A stretch of DNA of 20,889 bases from Acanthamoeba sp. SK_2022b. Lineage: Eukaryota; Discosea; Longamoebia; Acanthamoebidae. Shown in pieces: positions 1 through 10,400 of this stretch. The notes under the pieces are model-generated. The model was not told where the DNA came from, made no database searches, and was given only the letters and a program-made list of their open reading frames with translations. A program made the translations under genes and the position numbers. Every line of letters starts with the position of its first letter. The first letter of the stretch is position 1. The stretch is from assembly GCA_027943245.1 (NCBI GenBank), contig JANDJZ010000854.1, positions 1-20,889 on the forward strand. Reading direction: 5' to 3'.

Positions 1-1543
1 GCGCCGCTTGCCTTTCCCGCGTCGCGACCGCCGTCACGGTTGCGTCGCGCGGCGACGGCCCTCCCTCCCTCGGCTCCTCCTCTCCGCGGTTGGGCTGCAG
101 CGACAGCAAGCCGCCGAGCGTTTTCTTCGTCGTGTTGGCTGTCTCTGCCCCGGTCGTTGGCACCGCTTGAGTCTCGCTTGACCCACGCTGTGCGCCGCCA
201 CCGCCGGACGGTCGCGGGCTCGCACGCCGTCGCGGTGGCGTGGGTCGAGAGCCAGAGTAGTGCGCCTTGCCTCCTCCGGACTGGGTGGGCCCTGCGTACT
301 TGAACACGCAGCTGTTGAGGAAGCAGTTGACCGTCTCCGAAACGCCGGTGATAAGCCACACGTCGGCCCGCGATGGCTTGTCCCCGCTGCTGTCGCCACC
401 GCCCGTTGGCCCGCAGTGGGTGAACGGGACGTGCCACTCGTCCGCGAGGTCCGCGTGGGGCCGCGAGCGCGCGGCGTGTTCGTTGTCGGAGCCGGCGAAG
501 TAGGACGAGAGGAAGCGGCAGAAGGAGCGCGGATTTGGGCGGACGGCGTGGCCTGGTATCTCCACCAGACACACCACCACGATCCGCGACCTATTGGGCA
601 TCGCGACAGGCCCCCGAGGGTCGTGGCGGCCCGTCTCGTTGGCCGGGGAAGGTGGGACAGAGGACTGGCTGAGACTGAGCTCGCGCCGCACGGCCTCGAG
701 CTGATCGAGGGTCTCCACGCACTCAACCTCGATGTTGGTGCACTGGGCCAGCACCTCCCGCAGCATGGCATAGTTTTGGCTCACACTCTCGGGAGAGAAG
801 GAGCCCGACGAGTGTGCGTCGGCCGACGCCCTGCGCTGCGACAGCATCGTCTTCAGGTCAGACTGGTCGGGCAGGCTCGTCGCCAGTGGATGCCTGTCCG
901 ACAGCTTGATCTTGATCCTCGCCTGCGGCGGCGGCTCAGCTTGGTCGCCGTGGGGCATGTGGCCGTCTTCCGCGTCGCTCGCGAGCGCCCGTTGGGCCGA
1001 GTCGAGGCTGGTCGCTTGGTTGCCGCGCGGCATTCCGTCCCGCAGGGGCTGGTAGCGGGGCGAGCTGACCGCCAGGGCTGCGACGGCGGCAGCACGGCAG
1101 TCGGGCAGGAGCGAATCCGACATTCGACGCAGTCGGTGGAGCATCGTAGTATCGACCAGCGGTTCCGAGTGCGCGACCGAGGCAGAGGGGCCGGAGGCGG
1201 AGGTGGGCGTCGAGTGCGGCGTCGGAGCGTGGAGGGCGTGGAGATGGGGCGTGAGCTGAGGGTGGACCAGGAAAAACTTGGCCGGGTTCTTGGCCTCGAA
1301 CTTGGTCCTCACTCGCAGCGTCGCCCAGAACAAGCTCCCTTGTGTTGCATGCGGCCGCTCTCATGAGCGACTGCACGCACATGCATGCACACGAGCATGC
1401 ACTTGACACAGGAGATAGAAGGGATGAGCACCTGGGCCGGTCTCGCCGCACTCGCAGGAAACGGGCGACTGGCAACTGCAATCGCCGCCCATCATCCGCG
1501 CTAGCCTCTTGCAGATGGCCAAACCGAGCCCTTTTTTGGCCAT

Positions 1544-1584
<41 letters not shown>

Positions 1585-4376
1585 GCACAAGACCGTTTTG
1601 AGAAACGCGAGAACGAGGGAAAGGGCAGATGGGGGGGGGGGGGAAGCCAAGGCGCCTGCTGGCGCATGATCAAGCGTACCGGTTCCGCCGAAGCGACGAG
1701 AGATGGAGGAGTCGGCCTGCACAAACTTTCCGAATATAGCCCTCCGCATGTCACGGGGCACGCCTGCGGCATGTGATGGAGGAGGGAGAGGGACGGATTA
1801 AGCATGCTCCACCAGATGAAGCGGCACGGATAGTGATTGCGGGGGTAGTGGGAGAGGAGGGAAAAGAAAACCTATGCCGGTGTCCTCGACGGAGATCTTG
1901 AGTAGAATGGAGTTGTCGTCGTTCATGCCCGTCAGATAGCTGGCCTCGCCACGATGCTTGCTTCTGTTACAAAGTGCCACACATCCCGCACGTTGGCTTG
2001 CCACGCTTCCGAATTTACGAGCAAGACTTCACCAGTGAAGGAGGCAAGGGAGAGGAGTAGCGGGCGCATGTACGCTGGAGAGGAATTGAGCGGCGACGCG
2101 TTGCTGACCATGACGTGGATGTAGCCTCTGCTGGTGAACTTCACGGCGTTGCTCAAAAAATTCATGAGGATCTGCGATATGCGCAGCGGATCGCCAAACA
2201 GCACGCGCGGGATGTTCTTATCCACGGTGCACCGGAGCTCCAGCTTCTTCTCCTCGACCAGCGGCCGTGCCAGCTTCGTGACCGTCTCCACGACTTCGTC
2301 CAGGCTTACCAGCGATGTCTCCTGCGTTTTAATCGGGGAGCGGTGAGGGAGGAGGTTGGAATCGACCGGTCTTGGGGAAGCAAGGAGATCGGTACCATGC
2401 GCAGCTTGCCCTCGGCGATCTTGGCAAAGTCGAGAAGGTCGTTAACGTGCGCCAGGAGGAGCTTGGCCGAGCGCTGGATGCTGAGCGTGAAGTCACGCTG
2501 CTCCTCCGTGAGGTTCGTCTCCAGTAAGAGACTGTTGAAGCCCAGTATGCCGTTGATAGGTGTCCTGATCTCGTGCGACACCTTTTTGGTTTGGTTTGGT
2601 TTGGTTGGGTTTGTTGTGCAACCGAGTAACGAAGTGCGTGTGAGTGAGGGGGCGGAGAGGCGTGTACGGGACGGTGCGCACCATGCCCAGGAAGGTGTCC
2701 TTATCCGAGTTTTCCTTCTCTAACTTCTTCTTGGCCGTGATGTCCATCTCGCTCACCAGGAATGCGGATTCGCCTGGCGACGAGAGAAGGTCCGCGTGAG
2801 ACAATAGAGGAGCCAGTGTGGGCGGAAGGCGGGCCGTACCAGAAATCGGATCACTGATCCGTTTCACCGAAACCGAGTGCCATCTGGGGCCGTTGGCGCC
2901 CATCATCAGCGTCTCCTTCTCCCAGATCGACCCCTGGTCCAGCGTGAGACGGCATTCCTCCCAGTCCTCCGGCTTGGCAAATCGCTGGTTGAGCCGGTTA
3001 CCTGCTAGAAGGTTTCCCGACGGACTGAAGGATCATGTGTGGGGGTGTGCGCCACGAGTTGGCTCGGCTCTGCCGGTCGCTCGGGATGACAACACACGAA
3101 AGAGGGCCCGGGCTCCTAACCTGACAGTTATGGGATCTTCTTGTTGTGGCCCGGCCTGCTTCTGACCCCCAGGATAGTAGTTGTTCACCGCGGCGGGATT
3201 CTGCAGGCAGCAGAGCAGAGTCAGAGAAAGCGCGCACGGTACAAAGCGATTGTCGAGAGCCATCTGGGCGTAGCGTCACCCACCTGGTAGAGTGGAAAGT
3301 AGTCGGTGGCTGAGTACACGGACACCATGGCGATGGTGTGGCGCATGGCCGCCACGGCTCTGATTTCTTGATGCGACAGGCTCTCGCCCACATACTCGGC
3401 CATCACTAGCGCAGTACCGGAGCGAGGCCCCTCTGCGCAGTTGGTGCAAGGGCAACACCCATCCGCAGATGTCAGCTGCTCCAACTGGAGCTCTTGGAAA
3501 CGGTGACTCAACGCACCTCCTTCTAGGCAGCGGTCCTCAAGCAGTATGCTGGTGATGGTCAGCAGGGTGGTGCGGGGCTGGCGAGTGGGCAGCGGATAGA
3601 ACGTGAACAGTTCCTTCTGCACAGAGGTGTTTTTGCGTGGAGGTGGCCCACAGGAGAATGAGCGATGAGCACGACGAGCAAGAAGAAGTGGTTCGGACGA
3701 ACGATGCTGCCGCCCTGACTCAGCGTGTAGGCAAAGTGGTCACATTGCATCTGCAGTGTGGGTTCAACAGCCAATATGCGGTTAGTCTAAGAAGACCATC
3801 CAGCACCGGCATATGGGCACCACGCCACGGCGGCAGAGAGAGAGCACACCTGAATCGTGTGCGACATGTCGCCAGCCCAGTCACGAGCAAGCAGCTCCTC
3901 GAGCGAGTCTGCTGACCACAGCTGATGGCGCCGGTAAGGCTCATCGGGCACTTGCGAGAGGAACACTTGTCCCAAAGAAGTACCTCCAGGCCCTCGATGT
4001 TGCACCAGAGCATCTGTCGCTTCTTGAAATCAAAGACCCACACCGGAACGCGCAGCAGATTGAAAATCTCGAGGTCTTTAGACTTATACGTGCGTCGTAG
4101 AAGCTTCTCCCTCCGACTGCGGCGCTCCATGTACTCCCTCTCCTTGGCTCGGGGCGATTTGCTCTCATCATTCCCAGCCACCCCGGGTACGCACCAGCTC
4201 CCCCTCCGTGCCGCTCCTCGCCATCCCACCGGCCAGTCTTCCTTCGCCTTTTCATCAATCTGCCGTTTTTGCTCTGTGCCACCCCCTTCAACTTGTGTCG
4301 TTTCTGCCGCTGCGTTCACCTCCAAGCGAGGCACTGTTGTTCTGTTCAGGTCGTCGCCCACCGACTGGGAGCGCAT
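1..4376 (-). CDS. Hybrid sensor histidine kinase HK1 (3' part beyond left edge)
   Basis: A membrane-free sensor kinase of two-component phosphorelay type, partial because the reading frame is still open at base 1. Proposed exons (high to low): 4376-3984, 3921-3850, 3750-3703, 3616-3284, 3200-3121, 3024-2840, 2773-2682, 2581-2396, 2321-2074, 1963-1872, 1763-1680, 1530-1432, 1338-1. With the ATG at 4376 this gives about 1083 residues. A PAS-like segment starts near residue 100 (FNLLRVPVWVFD) and a second sensor segment lies at about 310-400. HisKA carries [16 protein letters not shown] with phospho-acceptor His404. The HATPase has the N box (NFLSNAVKF, Asn521), DTGIG, the F box ([12 protein letters not shown]) and GLGLAICK. 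A degenerate receiver-like region follows at about 826-985. Frames and lengths were checked against paralogue HK2 at 16293-20846. The start is uncertain: the same frame is open up to an ATG at 4517, and the basic N-terminal extension has no counterpart in HK2. The true receiver is expected beyond the window. Confidence 0.85.
1531..1679 (-). repeat. Simple-repeat-rich intron of HK1: (CA)19 and a 13-G run
   Basis: On the plus strand this intron holds 19 CA units (1545-1582) and an uninterrupted run of 13 G (1631-1643). The transcript therefore carries a C run followed by a long UG repeat just before the acceptor. The acceptor itself (AAAAAAG) lacks a pyrimidine tract. The intron separates the F-box and G2-box exons of the HATPase domain. 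At 149 nt it is the longest intron of HK1, and HK2 has a 72-nt intron at the same position. Confidence 0.9.
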
Positions 4377-4918
4377 CCTGCCGCTCGTCTCCGTCTTGGG
4401 TGGGCTTAGGAAGGGGGGCGGAGGGGCACGACAGCCGTTGGTGTGTGCAAAGTCGAGTCCCTTTGGATCTGGTCCCGATATCCCCTCCTTGTGGCAAGTG
4501 AAGCGCACAGCTCGCATCTTTGAGCCTGAACAACGTCACGCAGAGGCCTGTCTTTCTTGGCGCTAGTTGTGTCTTCCCTCGACCACGAGAGGAGCACAGC
4601 CGTGCACAGCAGACGGTAGCCAGGAGCCCATGTCCAGATACGGACCCCAGAGTCGTGCTGAAAAATTATCCAACGCGACCTTGGTTCTGCAGGCCAGACG
4701 ACCATGACCTCGGCGAGGGTGAGTCCAACTATGCACCTACCAGCGAGCACCACAAAGCCCGGCCACACACGTGCAATCGTGCTTCTTGTGCACACAGTGC
4801 TTGATGGACGCAGACAAGTCAGGGGAGCAAACAAACGCTCGAGACCTTCCTTTTATATTCGGGTTTACTTTAGCGAGAAACGGCACATTTCAAGTGATTG
4901 CAGCTTCCCTCTCGCGTG
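4377..4918. other. Intergenic or 5' leader region between HK1 and the acid phosphatase
   Basis: About 540 bases lie between the proposed HK1 start and the phosphatase stop. The HK1 frame stays open up to an ATG at 4517, so bases 4377-4517 may be coding (a Pro-rich stretch), but they have no match in HK2. Overlapping open frames on both strands here resemble no protein I know and look like GC-rich noise. I see no RNA gene or clear regulatory element. Confidence 0.5.
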
Positions 4919-6705
4919 TTAGTTGCTGGCACCAAGGGGAGCAGACTCGCAAGGCGCGGAACGGGGATTGATCTTGCCGCAGCTGTAGAGCAGCTGTCCC
5001 TCGCTATCGAAGAAGTTGACCATCATGGAGCGCTGGTCTAGGACTTCAGCAGTCAGGAAACCACCGAAAGCTGCAGGAAGAGAGGGGAAGGGGGTAAGCC
5101 GCGGGTAGAGGGATTCAAAGGATGGCTCAACGATAATGGAGTGTCCCTTCAGAGAGTGTGTAATAAATTATAATCATAACGCTGTTCATGCCTATCGATC
5201 AATAGTTATCATGAGGAAGAAAATGACTCGCCCTCCACGAGGAGTGAAATGGACACGTACGAGTCACTTTAGGCGGCCAGAAGAACTTGCTTGCATTCTG
5301 TGGCAACAAGTCGGTGCGCTCGTCACAGGTTTCGTAGCCCGACCCACTCACAAAGTAGTCCACGCTCGAACCATCTGCACATTCGGTCATCGAGGTCAGC
5401 AACGTGCACAGACTGGCTCAGGAGAACGAAGGCTACACAGAACGAGGTGGGGCGCCTCAGAGATCTTGGTGGAAAATGTCGTCATGCAAGAAGTCAAGAG
5501 TAGCAAATATTTATGCATCATTGCGCGCGTGGTGTGAGTGGGTGTGGTTGTTGGTGCCGTACCCTGGATGTGCTGCAGGTTATGATCGTGACCGCAGAAG
5601 TATGCGGCGACCTTGTACTTCTCCAAGAGTGGGCGAAGCTGGCTCACCAGACGGGCGGTAGGGCCGTGACGCCCGGAGGAGTACACAGGGTGGTGACCGC
5701 AAACGAAGAGCCAGTCGGCTGTCGATTTCTGGAGAGTGTCCTCCAGCCACATGTCCTGCAGCTCGTTGTTGGGACCGAGGTAGACTGGTAGTGGAATGCG
5801 CTTAGTGCCACCGGTGACGTGCGCGTGGGAACGGGTTGAGCAGACGTACGCATGGTATCGAGGAAGATGAACTGGACAGTGATGTCGGTACGCGGAAGTC
5901 GTGTAACTTCACTGTAGTAGAGCGCCGGAAATCGCCACCGTGGAGAGACCTTGGTGTAGTCAATCTGGGCCTGAATGTTGCCCTTGTGATCACGATTGCC
6001 TGTTGTTGAATGACTAGAGTTAGTACAAGCGGAGGCCATAACGGAGCCAAAGAAGCGTGATTAAATGGCGTAAATGCGCGTGTTGTTGTCAGGTTGTCAG
6101 AGGTTATATTCCACATTGTTCCAATTCGGAAGAACGAAAGTATTTTTGTTATTCATCATTCACAACACGCGCATTCGGTTCTGAGAGGTAGAGGTACCTG
6201 CGATGAGATACCAGGGCACTTGCAGCGATGAATGGGTATAAACATCCTCGAAAGATGTTTTGAATCGCGGATCGTCAACACTGGAAACTCCGCGCCTGTG
6301 ATCAAGGAGAGCTTAGTTCACTTACAAAATTATATCACTAAGAAATTGAAGCAAAAGGGTACCGGTAGAAGTTGTCGCCCAGGGCAAGGACAAAGGAAAC
6401 GCCACCAAGCTTCTTGTCAGCAACGGTGGCCATCTGATCGGCGATTTTGGCTTGAGGTTCGCTGCCCCCGCTGCCTGTAGAGGCGCAAATCCCGAATATC
6501 ATCGCTCTTAGGAGATTGAACTCTAATGATGACAGATGGGCGGTCCTCGTCACCAGTAGATGAGAGAGCTGATCGTCTCATCACGAGATGGTGACGAGAG
6601 AAGCTAATGACTGGAAACGAAATAGGGCGCTCTTGTACCACCCCAGTCGCCCATTACGAGGAAGCGCAGAGCATTTCTGTTCATGTGCTGCTGTGCCGTT
6701 GCCAT
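4919..6705 (-). CDS. Purple acid phosphatase, tartrate-resistant (ACP5/TRAP) type
   Basis: A binuclear metallophosphoesterase hydrolysing phosphate monoesters. Exons: 6705-6639, 6474-6363, 6295-6198, 5999-5850, 5784-5563, 5374-5261, 5070-4919; 915 nt, 304 aa, close to the length of animal TRAP. Metal-binding motifs appear in order: GDWGG (Asp20), LALGDNFY (Asp56, Tyr59), GNRDH (Asn94), CGHHPVYS (His173) and CGHDHN (His208, His210). Family-typical spacers are also present, such as [15 protein letters not shown] and YFVSGSGYE. The oddity is residue 95: the family motif is GNHD, but here the codon is CGT (Arg). The ATG at 6705-6703 gives an N-terminus ([20 protein letters not shown]) with no signal peptide, whereas most relatives are secreted or lysosomal, so an upstream leader exon may be missing. 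The last intron donor is GTACGT at 5260. The transposon sits about 480 bp upstream of the start. Confidence 0.9.
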
Positions 6706-7185
6706 TTGAGTCGGTGCCGGATCCCGCACAATGGTTCGTATTGAATAGGGGAGCTGCTGGCCAGGTCGCGGACGCGGGTTACGCGGCCGGGAGCGGAGGT
6801 CAGGGCCTTGCGTGCTATGGGGTCGATGAAGCGGCCGTCTTTAGCGATCGAACGATTAGGGCCTTGGCGAGCGGCGTGGTGGCGAGAGTGTATGGGTAGT
6901 AGGCCCTGGTGTGCGAGTGTGGTTGGTTGCCCGTCGTACGGGGTAGGTGTTGCGGTGAAGGAATAGTTCGTCGGTTCGACCCCTCTTCCTCCTTTTGCGG
7001 AGTGTACGAAAGCGCCGGAGGTCGACACAGCTTTTCTTCTGTCGACACCTTCGAACTCCGCGGAGACAAGCTGCGCCCTGTGCACGCGGCAAGGCCAAGC
7101 CGGGCCGTCCCAAAGAGAGTCTACAGAGGACCTTAACAAGAAGGCAGTATTGCCTCTCTTTGCTGCTTACGTTGCGGCCGCCCCG
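6706..7185. other. Upstream region of the acid phosphatase gene
   Basis: These 480 bases lie between the phosphatase start and the transposon edge, so the phosphatase promoter should be here. A 152-codon open frame on the minus strand crosses the region, but its translation matches nothing I recognise and its end overlaps the phosphatase start in another frame. I see no tRNA or repeat. A leader exon encoding a signal peptide could hide here, but I could not identify one convincingly. Confidence 0.45.
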
Positions 7186-7189
7186 TTAA

Positions 7190-7219
7190 GGGCCCGTTCC
7201 AGAGTTTTTTCTATTGGTC
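7190..7219 (+). repeat. Left terminal inverted repeat of the transposon
   Basis: A 30-bp sequence starting GGGCCCGTTCCAGAG and ending TTCTATTGGTC. It is a perfect inverted copy of 10894-10923 and is preceded immediately by TTAA. This is the end distal to the transposase start codon. Confidence 0.95.
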
Positions 7220-7477
7220 GGCTACATTTGGTGTTTCCGAAATGTGTTTAGCCAAACATTTCGAACAAGAAAATCACGAAGAAATCGGTCCTGCATTATT
7301 TGAATACGTTGCAGCAAGGCGAGGAGGCGGTAGGAGAAGGCGAGGAGAGAGGCAATCGAATGGGCGGCGAGGAGGCAATTGGCTGGGAGGAGAGGCGAGG
7401 AGGTGACCGGCCGGCGAGGGGAGAGGCGACCGGCGAGGAGGTGACCGGCTGGCGAGGAGCGAGGACCGACGTGGCCG
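7220..7477. repeat. G-rich degenerate repeats in the transposon 3' region
   Basis: This is the non-coding stretch between the transposase stop and the left TIR. It contains many variants of GGCGAGGAGG on the plus strand, including two copies of GGCGAGGAGGTGACCGGC (7394-7411 and 7432-7449). Nearer the TIR there is a small inverted repeat, CGAAATGT (7238-7245) with ACATTTCG (7256-7263), which can form an 8-bp stem. It may serve as subterminal transposase binding sites or as the transcript 3' UTR. Confidence 0.6.
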
Positions 7478-10400
7478 TTAAGTGTTGTGACCCGCCAACG
7501 AGAGCGAGCGCAGGCCGTCAACAAGAGATTCCTCTGGTATGCTAGGCTCTCTTCCCCCTTCTCTCTCCTTCTCTTTTGCCCTGCCGCCACACTCACTCTG
7601 CCCATCACGCAACACCGCAGGCAATTAGTCATGAACAAGAGGTGGCTGGCGAGGGATAACGTACCTCGGCAAGATCGTCAACGCGGGCCTTCTTCTTTGG
7701 CCCCTTGCCCTTCAGGTACATCTGGTGGGCTTCTGGATCAGTGATGAACCAGATGAGGCGTTTCTTCTTCTCCTCCAGCTTGCCTTGGCCCTTGTATGTG
7801 AGGACGAGGCGCCGCTTCTTCATCTCCTTCTCAACTTGAGTGCCCTTCATCTTGCTAATCATCTCGGGGGTCAGGGGCGTGTCGTTGTCATCCTCCACAG
7901 TGTCAGGTAGAGCAGCAGGTCGCTTCTTACGCTTCTGTGGATGATGACCCGCCAGCCCACCAAGGTAAGCACAGCACCATTCGAGAGGGGCGGGACGAGG
8001 CCTCAACACAGAGGAGGGACTCACCTTGGTCTGTGCTGCAGCCTCTGCTGCTGGTTCCATGCGGGGCACATCAAAGTTGGTCTTGTTGAGGCCCTCGAGG
8101 TACTCATCACCAAGCCTAGCTGACACCCGTTTTTCCTCAGCTTCATGTTGGCGGTGGCGCTTGGCGCGTGTGATGGCGGCACACTTGAACGCACATGATG
8201 CTTGACGGTCTCGGTCGCGCACGCGGCGGTGGTCCAGGCGGCTCCAAGAGCGCTGCTGCAGGCTGTTGCCTGCGAGGCCAAGGGCAGCAAGGACAAGCTC
8301 CTTCGCTTTGCCAGCACTGTGGTTCCACTTGAGCCATGCTATGTTCGCGCGGTCGATGCCGGTGCAGGGGTGCGTCTTGTGCTTGGGCTTCTCCTTCGTG
8401 CGAAGACTGTTGGTTGACTCGTTGTAGCAGGTGTGGACCTCACGCGCGATACGGGGGATGACAGCAGCGAACTGGTCAAGGATATCACACACCTTCTTGA
8501 ACTTGGGCTCGAGATCGGTACGAGTAGAGTCGCGCACCTGGTAGTGGTGCTTCTTCATGCGCACTTGGAGGAACTGATGCCCACACCCCTTGTCGCCAGA
8601 GAGTATGTAGAGCTGCTTGCAGAGTGAGGCGCAGCAGAAGAAGGATGGGAGGTCATCAATGAGCGCGAGGATGTGTACAACCACCTCTTGTGGCAATTGC
8701 AGCAGTGGTGAGCCGTCATTGATGTTGCTGATCTCGAATATGTTGATGCGGCGGTAACAGCAGCAGCCTGGGTCGCAGATGGGGTTGAAGTAATGGGCCT
8801 TGGCGAGCTGCACTCGGCGAATGACCTCCTCATGGTAATTAGCTTCTCGCTCATTGAGGGTCCTCCCAAATGACTGCCGTGTGTGTGTGGGGTGAGAAGA
8901 TGCTGACAAAGTGTGAGGGCAAAAAGGTGGGGCACATACAGGGCTGCACATCATGCAGTTCATCAACCAGCGGCCCATCCTCACTGCAGCACCCTTTACT
9001 GCTGTGGACTCGCCAAGGGCGTCTTTGATCTTCGCCTGATAGTTCTTTTTGAGGTGGCCACGATCAAGGCGACTCTGGCAGGATCACCACATGCAGGTAT
9101 GAGTGAGTGCCTGTGTAATAGAGAAGAGGTGTGGGAGTGTACCTTGACATGTGTGAGCCGTGGGTCAATTAACATGATTTTCTCTATGGATGCATCATTG
9201 TCATGGACAATGTACTCAAGGTTCTTCAGCAGGTTGACTTTCTCCAGGTAGTTGATGAGGCGACGGAAGCCCTCACACTCCATGCCGTGGGATGTGCCCA
9301 GGTAATTGCCTGGTGTGATGACCACCTTCTTCCCGTTTATTTCCCGTACACGTTCCTTGACCAGCGTCTCCTCATGTATGATGGTGTGCTGCTCGATGTC
9401 CACTCCTGTGAATGTGCCCATTTCAGAGTTGCGCTTGTTGTTCCACGAGCCATCAACAGCAAGCCATCGTAGCTTCAGCTCGCCGTTTTGGTACCTATCA
9501 CACATGCATTGATATTAGTCACCGCATTCATATTACCACACATGGTGGGGATGAGGGTGAACATGCACCTCATCACCAGCAAGGCCTGCTGCTCATCTTT
9601 CACTTGTTCTATCGCCGCACCAACTACCTTTTCAATTGGTCTGTGTGAATTCGCGCAGAGGTAGGGGCCAAGCTCCATGCGCCGCTGCATGTAGACCTCA
9701 TGGCCAACACCGTCCAGCAGAGAAGTGGCCACTGACTCGAGGTTGAACTTAGAGATGCGTGGTCCGCGCTTCCCTCCTCTTTCTCGGCTCTCCATTTTCA
9801 CCCACCCCTTTACATTGTCGACCTTTTGTTCTCGCGAGCACTGGGCGCACCGTGTTGTGATGGTGACCACCTCACCCTTTCGCTCACCTGAATGCACGTT
9901 CTGCGTTCCGGTGCAGTCTGTGCGAGCACATTGCTGCTGCTCAATGGCGAGAAGCCACACGTTGGTGTCGACGATGAGCCGTGGCGTCAGGGAGGAAAGG
10001 ACGTCCTGCGCTCGTGTGGACAGACGTGTTCTGGTGCTGGTGGTGAAGGAATGCGCAGCTGGATGTTGTAAAGAATAGGATGTATTGACTTGGTCTGGAG
10101 TTACGTCACGCGGTAAGAGAAAGGGCGGAGGTGAGCGTGTTGGCGGCCGCGAAGAGAAGAATGTGGTGGTGATAGGTGGAGACGTCATGGTGATGTGCAG
10201 AGATGTTATGATGGTGGCTGGTGGGGACGATGTGCCGGAGGCCGGCGCGGATGAAGTGCTGGAGGCCGGCGGGGACGACGTGCTGGAGGCCGGCGGGGTC
10301 GACGTGCTGGAGGCCGGCGGGGTCGACGTGCTGGAGGCCGGCGGGGTCGACGTGCTGGAGGCTGGCGGGGTCGACGTGCTGGAGGCCGGCGGGGTTGACG

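Noticed and set aside
260..1366. Long plus-strand open frame (368 codons) at the left edge
   Set aside because: It is antisense to the last HK1 exon, has an Arg/Gly-rich composition typical of GC-rich shadow frames, and shows no recognisable domain.
4406..4834. Minus-strand open frame of 142 codons between HK1 and the phosphatase
   Set aside because: No domain or homologue recognised, and it does not splice in frame to HK1. Probably chance in GC-rich DNA.
6973..6983. tRNA-like B box (GGTTCGACCCC)
   Set aside because: The flanking bases cannot form a T stem or acceptor stem, and no A box is found at the right distance.
6681..7139. Minus-strand open frame of 152 codons upstream of the phosphatase
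   Set aside because: No similarity to a known family, low-complexity composition, and overlap with the phosphatase start in another frame.
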